Below, piece by piece: positions 1-5,680 of a stretch of 5,680 nt of DNA. The DNA comes from an uncultured Ruminococcus sp. (GTDB lineage Bacteria > Bacillota > Clostridia > Oscillospirales > Acutalibacteraceae): contig CACZPV010000152.1 in the NCBI GenBank assembly GCA_902783065.1, forward strand, positions 1 to 5,680, read 5' to 3'. The notes beneath the pieces are model-generated. The model did no database searches. It was not told where the DNA came from and saw only the letters and a program-made list of their open reading frames with translations. The first letter of the stretch is position 1. Each line of letters starts with the position of its first letter. The position numbers and the translations under genes are program-made.

Positions 1-177
1 AAAATTAACCGTCTGCAAATTTCAAGACTTAAAATCGTTGAACCTGATACAGACAGAACAAATACCAGCCAAATCAAGGGCTGCAGCAGTGCGGAGAAAC
101 TTACCTCTCTGCCGTAAGTCAGTGAAGGATAAACTATAAGTTGACGTCATTGCTTACCGGTGGTAAGGGAGAGTGTG
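1..177. other. Non-coding end region with small hairpins
   Basis: This stretch lies beyond the ptsI terminator and holds no gene I can support. Frame 1 of the plus strand is open from the window edge to a TAA at 115-117 (38 codons), which could be the tail of a convergent gene, but I do not recognise the residues and the length is not significant. Two short perfect hairpins are visible: ACTTAC/GTAAGT (99-104 with 114-119) and CTTACC/GGTAAG (153-158 with 162-167). An 8-base palindrome, TGACGTCA, sits at 142-149. Neither hairpin is followed by a T-run, so neither looks like an ordinary terminator. Confidence 0.35.
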
Positions 178-215
178 CAAAAACGGCTGCAGGTGTGTGC
201 AGCACGCCCGCAGCC
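178..215 (-). terminator. Rho-independent terminator of ptsHI
   Basis: Read on the minus strand, a 9-base-pair stem GGCTGCGGG/CCTGCAGCC (215-207 with 193-185, including one G-U pair) closes a 13-base loop and is followed at once by GTTTTTG (184-178). It lies about 70 bases past the ptsI stop. GC-rich stem plus U-run is the classic intrinsic terminator layout. A weaker stem just before it (213-218 with 235-240) is followed on the plus strand by TCTTTTATTTTT and might stop transcripts coming from the other side. Confidence 0.7.
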
Positions 216-282
216 TGAATAATATAAAACCATGTCAGGTCTTTTATTTTTCATCAAGTCAACTTCGCAGATTATGTATATG

Positions 283-1995
283 TTATTCTTTTGTTCCTGT
301 TTTACGGGTAAGATATTTCTTGATTTCCTCGGCAGTTGACATTTTCATTACCCGTGCGGTAATTTTATCAGCTTCTGGTTTTGTGTACCGCGAAATTTCC
401 TTTCTGATATTCAAAACAGAAGACGGACTGACGCTGAACTTTTCAAGCCCGAATGAGATCAGCAGCGGAGTGATCAGTTTATTGGCAGCAGCTTCCCCAC
501 ACATTTCTACAGTAATCCCTTTATCTACAGCACATTGTATTGTATGCTGAATTGCTCTGAGTACAGATGGCTTGAATACGGAGTACAAGTAGGAAACATC
601 AGAGTTTCCCCTGTCAGCTGCCATCATATACTGAATAAGATCATTGGTGCCGATACTGAAAAAGTCCGCTTCATCAGCCAGAAGATCAGCAATCATACAA
701 GCTGACGGTGTTTCAATCATAACACCTGTTTTAATATGCTCGTCAAATGGTATATCGTCCTCAGAAAGCTCTTTTTTTATTTTCTCGGTCATTTTTTTAA
801 CAAACCGCAGTTCTGTCATATCAGCAATCATAGGAATCAGTATTTTGATATTACCATAGGCGGAAGCCCTCAGTATTGCCCGAAGCTGCTGATGCAAAAT
901 ATCGGGATGAGCCATACAGTATCTGATAGCTCTTTGACCAAGAAACGGGTTTTCTTCTTCGTTAATTTCCAGATAGGAAACATCTTTGTCGCCGCCGATA
1001 TCCAGTGTACGAATGACAACGGGTTTACCTGCCATTTTCAGTGCCGCTTCACGATAGACTTCAAATTGTTCCTGTTCATCGGGTGCCGTATCCCGGTCCA
1101 TAAACATAAATTCAGTCCGGAACAGTCCGATCCCTTCCCCATCTCCGGCAATCACTTTATCCGCATCGTCAGAATTTCCAATATTGCATAAAACAGATAA
1201 TCTGTCACCGTCGGCAGTGAGTGTTTCTTTTCCTCTGTAATTTTTCAGAAGTTCCTTACGCTGGTCATAATTTTCTTTTTCCAACACATATCTGCGAAGC
1301 GTTTCTGCTTTCGGAGATAAAATAACTTCTCCGCTGTCGCCGTTAAGTATAACTCTCTGACCGTCCTTTACAGCTGACATAATACCTTCTGCGCCCAGAA
1401 CAGCCGGTATCTCCAAAGCCCTGGCAATAATAGCACAATGAGAAGTTTCGCCGCCCTTTTCGGTAATGAAACCTGCAACGTTTTTCTTATCCATTCCTGC
1501 CGTCATACTCGGTGTCAGTTCTCTGGCACAAATTACGGTTCCCGGGGGCAGAGGTGAAAGTTTTATTACATCAAGACCGAGAAGATGATGAATAAGTCTG
1601 GATTTCAGATCTTCCATATCGGCAGCACGCTGTTTTGTCAGTTCATCATCCCTTGCGGAAAAGACGCTTATAAACATATTGCAGATTTGTTCCACAGCAG
1701 CCTCAGCACATTCACCGCCTCTGATAAGCTTTTCAATTTCCGCAGTCAGAACAGGATCCCTGAGTATCAAAAGATGTCCCCGAAGGATTTCTGCTTCTTT
1801 TTTTCCGGCTTCTTTTTCTACCTTTGCAGCAAGTTTTTCTGTTTCTGCGGTAAAACCCGATATAGCTTTTTTCAGCTTGTCGAGTTCTTTTTCCGGTTCC
1901 CTTATCCTTCTTCTCTCGAATACAGGCTTTTGAACCTTAATTACTTTTACAGTACCGATACCGATACCGCCGGATGCACCTGTTCCTTTTATCAT
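283..1995 (-). CDS. ptsI: Phosphoenolpyruvate-protein phosphotransferase (PTS Enzyme I)
   Basis: Cytoplasmic Enzyme I takes phosphate from PEP onto a histidine and passes it to HPr, the first step of PTS sugar uptake. At 570 residues it has the usual full length. The N-terminal part (about 1-145) carries the helical HPr-binding segment. The swivelling phosphohistidine domain follows with GGETSHCA (181-188), active His186. The PEP-binding barrel (about 255-540) shows GLFRTEF (Arg293), VIRTLDIGGDK (Arg329), MIETPSA (Glu428), GTNDLIQY (Asn451, Asp452), DRGN (Arg462) and EMCGEAA (Cys499); these match E. coli Arg296, Arg332, Glu431, Asn454, Asp455, Arg465 and Cys502 with a constant shift of three. 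The start has GGAG at 2005-2008, 9 bases upstream. It lies 17 bases after ptsH, so one operon. The Glu183 and Cys187 flanking the histidine are unusual (see findings). Confidence 0.97.
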   Translation of the reverse strand: MIKGTGASGGIGIGTVKVIKVQKPVFERRRIREPEKELDKLKKAISGFTAETEKLAAKVEKEAGKKEAEILRGHLLILRDPVLTAEIEKLIRGGECAEAAVEQICNMFISVFSARDDELTKQRAADMEDLKSRLIHHLLGLDVIKLSPLPPGTVICARELTPSMTAGMDKKNVAGFITEKGGETSHCAIIARALEIPAVLGAEGIMSAVKDGQRVILNGDSGEVILSPKAETLRRYVLEKENYDQRKELLKNYRGKETLTADGDRLSVLCNIGNSDDADKVIAGDGEGIGLFRTEFMFMDRDTAPDEQEQFEVYREAALKMAGKPVVIRTLDIGGDKDVSYLEINEEENPFLGQRAIRYCMAHPDILHQQLRAILRASAYGNIKILIPMIADMTELRFVKKMTEKIKKELSEDDIPFDEHIKTGVMIETPSACMIADLLADEADFFSIGTNDLIQYMMAADRGNSDVSYLYSVFKPSVLRAIQHTIQCAVDKGITVEMCGEAAANKLITPLLISFGLEKFSVSPSSVLNIRKEISRYTKPEADKITARVMKMSTAEEIKKYLTRKTGTKE

Positions 1996-2013
1996 ATATT
2001 ATCACTCCGAATT

Positions 2014-2280
2014 TTATAATCCTTCAAAACCCGAATTTATAAGTTCAATTGCTCTGTTCATTGCGTCCAGCTCATCTATCCCGTCACATTCAATGTTAAT
2101 TTCGCTGCCGCATTTTATACATGCAGTGAGTATACTCAATAAGCTTTTAGCATTGACTTTGCTGCCCTGATGCTGGATAAAGATTTCACACTCAAACCGA
2201 TCCATTTCCTGTGCAAAAATTCCTGCAGGTCTGAGGTGAAGACCTTCGGGATTAATGACCAATAGTTTTTGTCTTACCAT
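2014..2280 (-). CDS. ptsH: HPr phosphocarrier protein of the PTS
   Basis: HPr carries phosphate from Enzyme I to the sugar-specific EIIA domains; in Firmicutes it is also phosphorylated on Ser46 by HPr kinase to act with CcpA in catabolite control. The protein is 88 residues, the family length. His15 sits in GLHLRPAG with Arg17, and Ser46 in NAKSLLSIL. I chose the ATG at 2280 because AAGGAG (2292-2287) stands 6 bases before it and places the histidine at 15; an in-frame ATG at 2295 would add five residues and abuts this ribosome site. It is the first gene of the operon with ptsI. His15 plus the ptsI neighbour argue against Crh, which lacks this histidine. Four cysteines (31, 54, 57, 65) and the residues around both phosphosites differ from the Bacillus protein. 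Confidence 0.95.
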   Translation of the reverse strand: MVRQKLLVINPEGLHLRPAGIFAQEMDRFECEIFIQHQGSKVNAKSLLSILTACIKCGSEINIECDGIDELDAMNRAIELINSGFEGL

Positions 2281-2584
2281 TTTCTTCTCCTTCATCTTTC
2301 CTTGGATTTAAGCTGATCGTTAATAGTATCTGCAAGGCAACTGTTTTGCACTTTTTTGCTGATATCCTTACTTTCTGAAAGATATTAAGCTTATATGCAT
2401 CAAAAATTCGCTGTTTTCCAAATGATCAGCTTTTTTCCTTTAATTTTTGTTACAGACCGCATAACGTATCAAGGAACATCGGCGGCTGGCATAAGACTGA
2501 TATGTACTTCGTTTGGGAATAATCATCAATCTGCTGGACATATACAAAATATAAGCATGACTGCAAATATTCCGAAAGTAACCA
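2281..2584 (-). promoter_or_regulatory. Probable long 5' leader of ptsHI
   Basis: If the TATAAT at 2591-2596 is the promoter, ptsH has an untranslated leader of about 300 bases. Within it AAGCTGATC (2310-2318) and GATCAGCTT (2424-2432) form a perfect 9-base inverted repeat around a 105-base centre. Inside are smaller complementary pairs: TGCAA/TTGCA (2331-2335 with 2346-2350) and a CTTTCTGAAAG palindrome framed by ATATC/GATAT near 2363-2384. I recognise no known riboswitch core, T-box motif or convincing cre site. The plus-strand reading frame across the spacer has neither a ribosome site nor a recognisable product. Confidence 0.3.
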
Positions 2585-2590
2585 TTATTT

Positions 2591-2596
2591 ATTATA
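2591..2596 (-). promoter_or_regulatory. Candidate -10 box for ptsHI
   Basis: The minus strand reads GTGTATAATAAATAATGG, a perfect TATAAT. At 17-base spacing the -35 position holds TTTTAA, a poor match to TTGACA. It is the best -10 box I see in the spacer ahead of ptsH and lies downstream of the GNAT gene's terminator-like hairpin, which fits a promoter for ptsHI. The AT-rich setting makes chance occurrence possible. Confidence 0.3.
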
Positions 2597-2730
2597 CACC
2601 ATTTGTTTCAGATTTAAAATACTTTTTTTACATTTTACTCAACTTCACATTCTCTAAAACTGACGAGCCTATAAATTGCAGACTTTCCTGCATAAACCGT
2701 TCGGTTAATAGATATTTGCGAAGAACATAA

Positions 2731-2765
2731 AAATACCTGCTGTAATAGATCACAGGTCCTTTTTT
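2731..2765. terminator. Weak terminator-like hairpin at the end of the GNAT gene
   Basis: ACCTG (2735-2739) pairs with CAGGT (2753-2757) around a 13-base loop that contains the GNAT stop codon. The stem is flanked by a T-run on each strand: TATTTTTATG when read on the minus strand and CCTTTTTTATA on the plus strand, and the A- and T-runs can extend the stem after a mismatch. The shape suits a weak, possibly two-way terminator. Two more small hairpins follow on the minus strand (2695-2706 and 2677-2692) without U-runs. Confidence 0.4.
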
Positions 2766-3208
2766 ATATGGTCATCGTCAATAAATTCATATCCATGTTT
2801 CGGGTAAAAATGTCTTGATTCAAAATATGTTATCCTTTCACCGAGATGCACCTTCATGACATTCCTGCCATTCTCTCTTGCGAAGTTTTCGGCTGTATTC
2901 AACAACTTTGTTCCGAGTCCCTGCCTTTTGATGTTGTACTTGATATACAGTCGATGAAGTACTGCTTCGCCGTCGGAAAGCAAATTACAGCCTATACAAC
3001 CGATAACTCTGTCATTATCATCTAATGCGATCCAGAACATATCGCCCCTATTAAAATAGAAGCTATCGAGATCAAGCAAGTCGTCATTCAGAGTGGGGAC
3101 TCTGCCAAGTGCGTTTTTGGCTTCTAATACCATAAAGATCAGATCATCACGGTATCGATTTTCATATTTTATTATTTTTAGTAGATCCTCGTATACGATC
3201 ACAACCAT
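2750..3208 (-). CDS. GNAT-family N-acetyltransferase
   Basis: The product is a cytoplasmic GCN5-related acetyltransferase, which would move an acetyl group from acetyl-CoA to an amine; the substrate cannot be read from sequence. At 152 residues it spans a whole single GNAT domain. An early helix carries RDDLIFMVLEAKNALGRVP (20-38), FWIALDDNDRVIGCIG (58-73) forms the central strands, and the acetyl-CoA loop is LHRLYIKYNIKRQGLGTKLL (84-103) with Lys94-Arg-Gln-Gly-Leu-Gly. The C-terminal part has YFESRHFYPKHGYEFI (128-143), the usual ending motif. The start is doubtful: the ATG at 3208 has no ribosome site and lies inside the tail of the upstream pseudogene, while GAGG at 3190-3187 precedes no usual start codon in this frame. 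Homologous proteins as I remember them begin close to residue 11. No promoter is evident; read-through from recG is possible. Confidence 0.85.
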   Translation of the reverse strand: MVVIVYEDLLKIIKYENRYRDDLIFMVLEAKNALGRVPTLNDDLLDLDSFYFNRGDMFWIALDDNDRVIGCIGCNLLSDGEAVLHRLYIKYNIKRQGLGTKLLNTAENFARENGRNVMKVHLGERITYFESRHFYPKHGYEFIDDDHIKKDL

Positions 3209-3404
3209 TGAATAAAAGATGTTTTATCAGTACAGTTATAGCCTGCTTTTTTATAGAAGTTCAATGTGTTTCTCTTTTTGAACCGGTAAGCAGCATTATC
3301 TTATAGCACCCTGCGGCAAGTGCAATTTCCTTTGCATAATTCAGGCAAGCGGTAGCGTATCCCTTTCCTCGCCTTGTTCTGTGAAATTTACCGCTCAAAT
3401 CTAA
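3199..3404 (-). pseudogene. Remnant of a second GNAT acetyltransferase, frameshifted
   Basis: Minus-strand translation from 3404 gives an acetyl-CoA loop, HRTRRGKGYATACLNYAKE, then GCYKIMLLTGSKRE, and hits a TGA after THR-HIS. Shifting frame near 3269-3271 restores NTLNFYKKAGYN and DKTSFIQWL, ending at a TGA at 3199. This is the C-terminal half of a GNAT domain broken by what looks like one lost A in an A-run. The N-terminal half is missing: an in-frame TAA stands at 3407-3405, and recG ends only about 40 bases upstream. It is a different subfamily from the intact neighbour, since the motifs do not match residue for residue, so it is not a simple tandem copy. The tail overlaps the annotated start of that neighbour by 10 bases. 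It fills most of the gap between the two genes. Confidence 0.8.
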
Positions 3405-3444
3405 TTAAAGCTTCTTATTGAATATTAGTATAAATTCTTTTTTA

Positions 3445-5490
3445 TTACTGAAGCTGATCACTGCCGGTTTTGGCGAAAAGACGTCGGGTTTCAAAATACA
3501 GTCCACGATGTTCCTGTTTTTCAAGCAAAGGATCATCATGCAAAATATCTGCTGCAGCCTGCTGTGTCTGTTCTAATATTTCCATACTTGACATATTGGC
3601 TATTTTCAGTTCCGGCAGACCGTGTTGTCTTGCACCAAAAAAATCACCCGGACCACGCAGCCGCAGATCTTCATCTGCTATTTTAAATCCGTCATTTGTC
3701 TTGCACATGACATAAAGGCGCTGTCTGGTAGTTTCATTTTGATGGTCAGATACAAGAATACAATAGGACTTATCTTTTCCGCGTCCTACCCGCCCCCTTA
3801 GCTGATGAAGCTGAGAAAGTCCGAATCGTTCCGCGTTTTCAATAAACATAATTGTTGCATTGGGGACGTCTACACCTACTTCAATTACTGTCGTAGACAC
3901 AAGAATATCAATCTTTCCTTGGGAGAATTCCTGCATTATTATCTCTTTTTCCTTCGGTTTCATCTTTCCGTGCAGCAAGCCAATTCGGCAGTCCCGCAAA
4001 ACAGTTGAATGTAGTTTTTCAGCATATTCTTCTGCTGATTCCAGTTCCATTTCGCTCTGACCTACAAGCGGGCAAACAATGTAGCACTGCTGACCTTCAT
4101 CAATATGTTTTTTCAGAAAACCGTAGGCACGAAATCTTTTGGCACTGTCAATCAGAAAAGTATCTACCTTTTGCCTTCCGGGCGGCAATTCGTCAAGCAC
4201 AGAAAGATCCAGATCACCGAAAATCATCAGCGCAAGAGTTCTCGGAATCGGTGTTGCTGACATAACCATAATATGTGGACTTTTCCCTTTTGAGATCAGT
4301 GCCGATCTTTGTGCCACACCGAAACGATGCTGTTCATCTGTTATGACAAGACCGAGATCTTTAAAATTCACATTGTCAGAAATAAGAGCATGTGTACCAA
4401 TCAGCAGGTCAATTTCACCATTTTCAAGAGCAGCATAGATTTTCTTTTTCTGAGATGCACGAACAGATCCGGTAAGGAGCGAAATGGTAATTCCGCATTC
4501 GCCTAAAAGTTCTGTTAAAGAATTATAATGCTGTACTGCAAGTATTTCAGTTGGTGCCATAAAAGCGCACTGCATTCCATTTTTTATAGCTGTATAGCAT
4601 ACAGCAGCAGCAACAGCAGTTTTGCCTGAGCCGACATCGCCTTGTACTAACCGATTCATCGCACAATTTTCGTTTGTCATGTCAAAAATACATTCGCTGA
4701 CAGCTCTTTTTTGTGCGCCTGTCGGAACAAAGGGAAGAAGTGAAAAAAATTCTTCCGTATAATCATTGCGGATTCTATGAGAAATTTCAGCAGCAGTTTG
4801 TCTTCCGCCCTTAAGTCTTGCCATTCCAAGCTGCAATATCAGAAGTTCTTCAAAAGAAAGTCGTTTTCTTGCATTTTCTGCATCCTCAAGCTGTTTTGGA
4901 AAGTGAATATTGCGTATGGCATAATCAAGGCTGCACAATCCGTTTTTTTCAAGAATGGAAGTTGGTATCGGGTCATTCATTTTTTCAGGCAGCATTCTTA
5001 TAGCCTGAATGGCTGCTTCTTCGATATGACGGCTTGGAAGTCCCGCCGTCTGAGGATAAACAGGGTGGATTCCTGCTTTATTAACATCAGATACGGTAGG
5101 AGAACTCATTTCATAAAAATGTCCGTTATGTTTTATTATACCGTAAAAAAGAAATTCTCCGCCGTCGGCGAATTTTTCATAAAGATAATGCTGATTAAAA
5201 AAGGTAACGGTCATTCTGTCTTTTCCATCGCAAACAATAACTTTGAGGATGGTCATACCACCCCTTATTCTTGCAGGAGGATTTGTTTTTTCAATATATC
5301 CTCCTACACAGCATACGGTGTTTTCAGGTGCCTGTGCTATTGAATAAGGGTTTCTCCAGTCTTCATAAGTACGCGGATAAAACCGCAGCAGATCGCCAAC
5401 ACTGAATATATTAAGCCGGGCAAAAAGCTCAGCTTTCTTTTTTCCGACTTTTTTAAGTTCTGTAATCGGTACTTTAAAAAGCGATGCCAC
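3445..5490 (-). CDS. recG: ATP-dependent DNA helicase RecG
   Basis: RecG drives branch migration of Holliday junctions and reverses stalled replication forks. The 681-residue product has the family's normal length. An N-terminal wedge (OB-fold) domain covers about 50-145 and includes VTFFNQHYL. The helicase core shows Walker A GDVGSGKT (284-291), DEQH (385-388), SATPIPRT (411-418), STTVIEVGVDVPNA (532-545) and QLRGRVGRG (563-571); the RecG-type C-terminal block DLRLRGPGDFFGARQHG (608-624) follows. I chose GTG at 5490 because AGGAG (5502-5498) lies 7 bases before it and MASLFKVPITELKKVG is a typical RecG beginning. An in-frame TTG at 5508 would add six residues, but those residues are encoded by the ribosome site itself. 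It follows the tRNA terminator by about 60 bases; no clear terminator follows the stop, so transcription may run on into the GNAT gene. Confidence 0.97.
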   Translation of the reverse strand: MASLFKVPITELKKVGKKKAELFARLNIFSVGDLLRFYPRTYEDWRNPYSIAQAPENTVCCVGGYIEKTNPPARIRGGMTILKVIVCDGKDRMTVTFFNQHYLYEKFADGGEFLFYGIIKHNGHFYEMSSPTVSDVNKAGIHPVYPQTAGLPSRHIEEAAIQAIRMLPEKMNDPIPTSILEKNGLCSLDYAIRNIHFPKQLEDAENARKRLSFEELLILQLGMARLKGGRQTAAEISHRIRNDYTEEFFSLLPFVPTGAQKRAVSECIFDMTNENCAMNRLVQGDVGSGKTAVAAAVCYTAIKNGMQCAFMAPTEILAVQHYNSLTELLGECGITISLLTGSVRASQKKKIYAALENGEIDLLIGTHALISDNVNFKDLGLVITDEQHRFGVAQRSALISKGKSPHIMVMSATPIPRTLALMIFGDLDLSVLDELPPGRQKVDTFLIDSAKRFRAYGFLKKHIDEGQQCYIVCPLVGQSEMELESAEEYAEKLHSTVLRDCRIGLLHGKMKPKEKEIIMQEFSQGKIDILVSTTVIEVGVDVPNATIMFIENAERFGLSQLHQLRGRVGRGKDKSYCILVSDHQNETTRQRLYVMCKTNDGFKIADEDLRLRGPGDFFGARQHGLPELKIANMSSMEILEQTQQAAADILHDDPLLEKQEHRGLYFETRRLFAKTGSDQLQ

Positions 5491-5497
5491 AACAGTT

Positions 5498-5502
5498 CTC
5501 CT
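5498..5502 (-). promoter_or_regulatory. Ribosome binding site fixing the recG GTG start
   Basis: The minus strand reads GGAGAGGAGAACTGTTGTG. AGGAG is 7 bases from the GTG at 5490-5488. This settles GTG over the upstream TTG at 5508, which has no comparable site. Confidence 0.75.
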
Positions 5503-5549
5503 CTCCAATGGTCAGGTCAGATGCACATATTTCAAAATATAATAAAGCA

Positions 5550-5582
5550 ACAGGCAAGAAAACCGTGTGTTTTCTTGCCTGT
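5550..5582 (-). terminator. Rho-independent terminator after tRNA-Arg
   Basis: A perfect 13-base-pair stem, ACAGGCAAGAAAA (5550-5562) with TTTTCTTGCCTGT (5570-5582), encloses a 7-base loop. On the minus strand it starts 12 bases past the tRNA discriminator base and is followed by TGCTTTATTATATTTTG, a broken U-run. It separates tRNA transcription from recG. Confidence 0.8.
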
Positions 5583-5594
5583 ACTCAATATAAA

Positions 5595-5668
5595 CGCGCC
5601 GGGAGGGACTCGAACCCCCGACCTACTGGTTCGTAGCCAGTCACTCTATCCGGCTGAGCTACTGGCGC
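5595..5668 (-). tRNA. tRNA-Arg(ACG)
   Basis: The 74-base sequence folds into a complete cloverleaf. The acceptor arm is GCGCCAG/CCGGCGC with discriminator G at 5595. The D stem is GCTC/GAGT, the anticodon stem ACTGG/CCAGT, the loop CTACGAA with anticodon ACG at 5634-5632, the variable loop AGGTC, and the T arm GGGGG-TTCGAGT-CCCTC. ACG, with A34 read as inosine, decodes CGU, CGC and CGA arginine codons. The 3' CCA is not encoded (TTTA follows). Acceptor position 6-67 is an A-C mismatch (5663 with 5601). Only 12 bases upstream are in the window, so I cannot tell whether it belongs to a tRNA cluster. Confidence 0.96.
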
Positions 5669-5680
5669 ATAGGTACGATC

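Noticed and set aside
39..72. GAACCTGATACAG followed by ATACCAGCC resembles the 3' part of a TPP riboswitch
   Set aside because: There is no CTGAGA segment upstream within the window, no GTAGGGA after it, and no thiamine gene downstream. The match is short.
22..150. Minus-strand reading frame of 42 codons beginning at an ATG at 150
   Set aside because: The upstream GGTAAG is a poor ribosome site, I do not recognise the product, and it lies beyond the ptsI terminator.
173..550. Plus-strand reading frame starting inside the ptsI terminator
   Set aside because: It runs antisense to the end of ptsI, begins in the terminator hairpin and has no recognisable product.
2461..2590. Minus-strand open stretch of about 45 codons in the ptsHI leader
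   Set aside because: It has no ATG or ribosome site at its beginning and no recognisable motif; the length is expected by chance.
2320..2600. Search for a catabolite-responsive (cre) operator upstream of ptsH
   Set aside because: No stretch matches the TGNAANCGNNNNCA pattern well enough to report.
2395..2730. Plus-strand reading frame of 111 codons in the spacer before ptsH
   Set aside because: It has no convincing ribosome site, an amino-acid mix with no recognisable domain, and reads against the likely ptsHI leader and promoter.
4777..5343. Plus-strand reading frame of 188 codons
   Set aside because: It is a shadow of recG on the opposite strand, and recG is unambiguous.

Overview
The window is a stretch of low-GC Gram-positive chromosome. 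Gene content, purine-rich Shine-Dalgarno sites, AT-rich spacers and an HPr that keeps both His15 and Ser46 point to a Firmicute, most likely an anaerobic Clostridia of the Ruminococcus/Oscillospiraceae kind. That placement is inference. Every recognised gene reads on the minus strand, so gene order runs from the high-coordinate end to the low end.

Layout in transcription order: a tRNA-Arg(ACG) (5595-5668) is followed by a strong hairpin terminator (5550-5582). Next is recG, the branch-migration helicase, whose GTG start at 5490 is set by a good ribosome site. Between recG and the next gene, 3199-3404 holds the decayed C-terminal part of a GNAT acetyltransferase, broken by a frameshift. A second, apparently intact GNAT acetyltransferase (2750-3208) follows; its annotated start overlaps the pseudogene and is doubtful. 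A 469-base spacer (2281-2749) holds a weak terminator, a candidate promoter and a long leader with a distant inverted repeat. Then comes the two-gene operon ptsH-ptsI (HPr and Enzyme I of the PEP:sugar phosphotransferase system), 17 bases apart, closed by a terminator at 178-215. The last 177 bases hold small hairpins and no gene I can support.

PtsI takes phosphate from PEP and passes it to His15 of PtsH, which feeds sugar-specific EII permeases encoded elsewhere. Ser46 on HPr is the site used by HPr kinase in Firmicutes for catabolite control. RecG and the tRNA are housekeeping genes without a functional link to the PTS genes.

I do not see a new multi-gene system here. The points most worth a second look are the GNAT pseudogene and its effect on the neighbouring start, departures from the usual active-site signatures in both HPr and Enzyme I, and the long structured leader of ptsHI.
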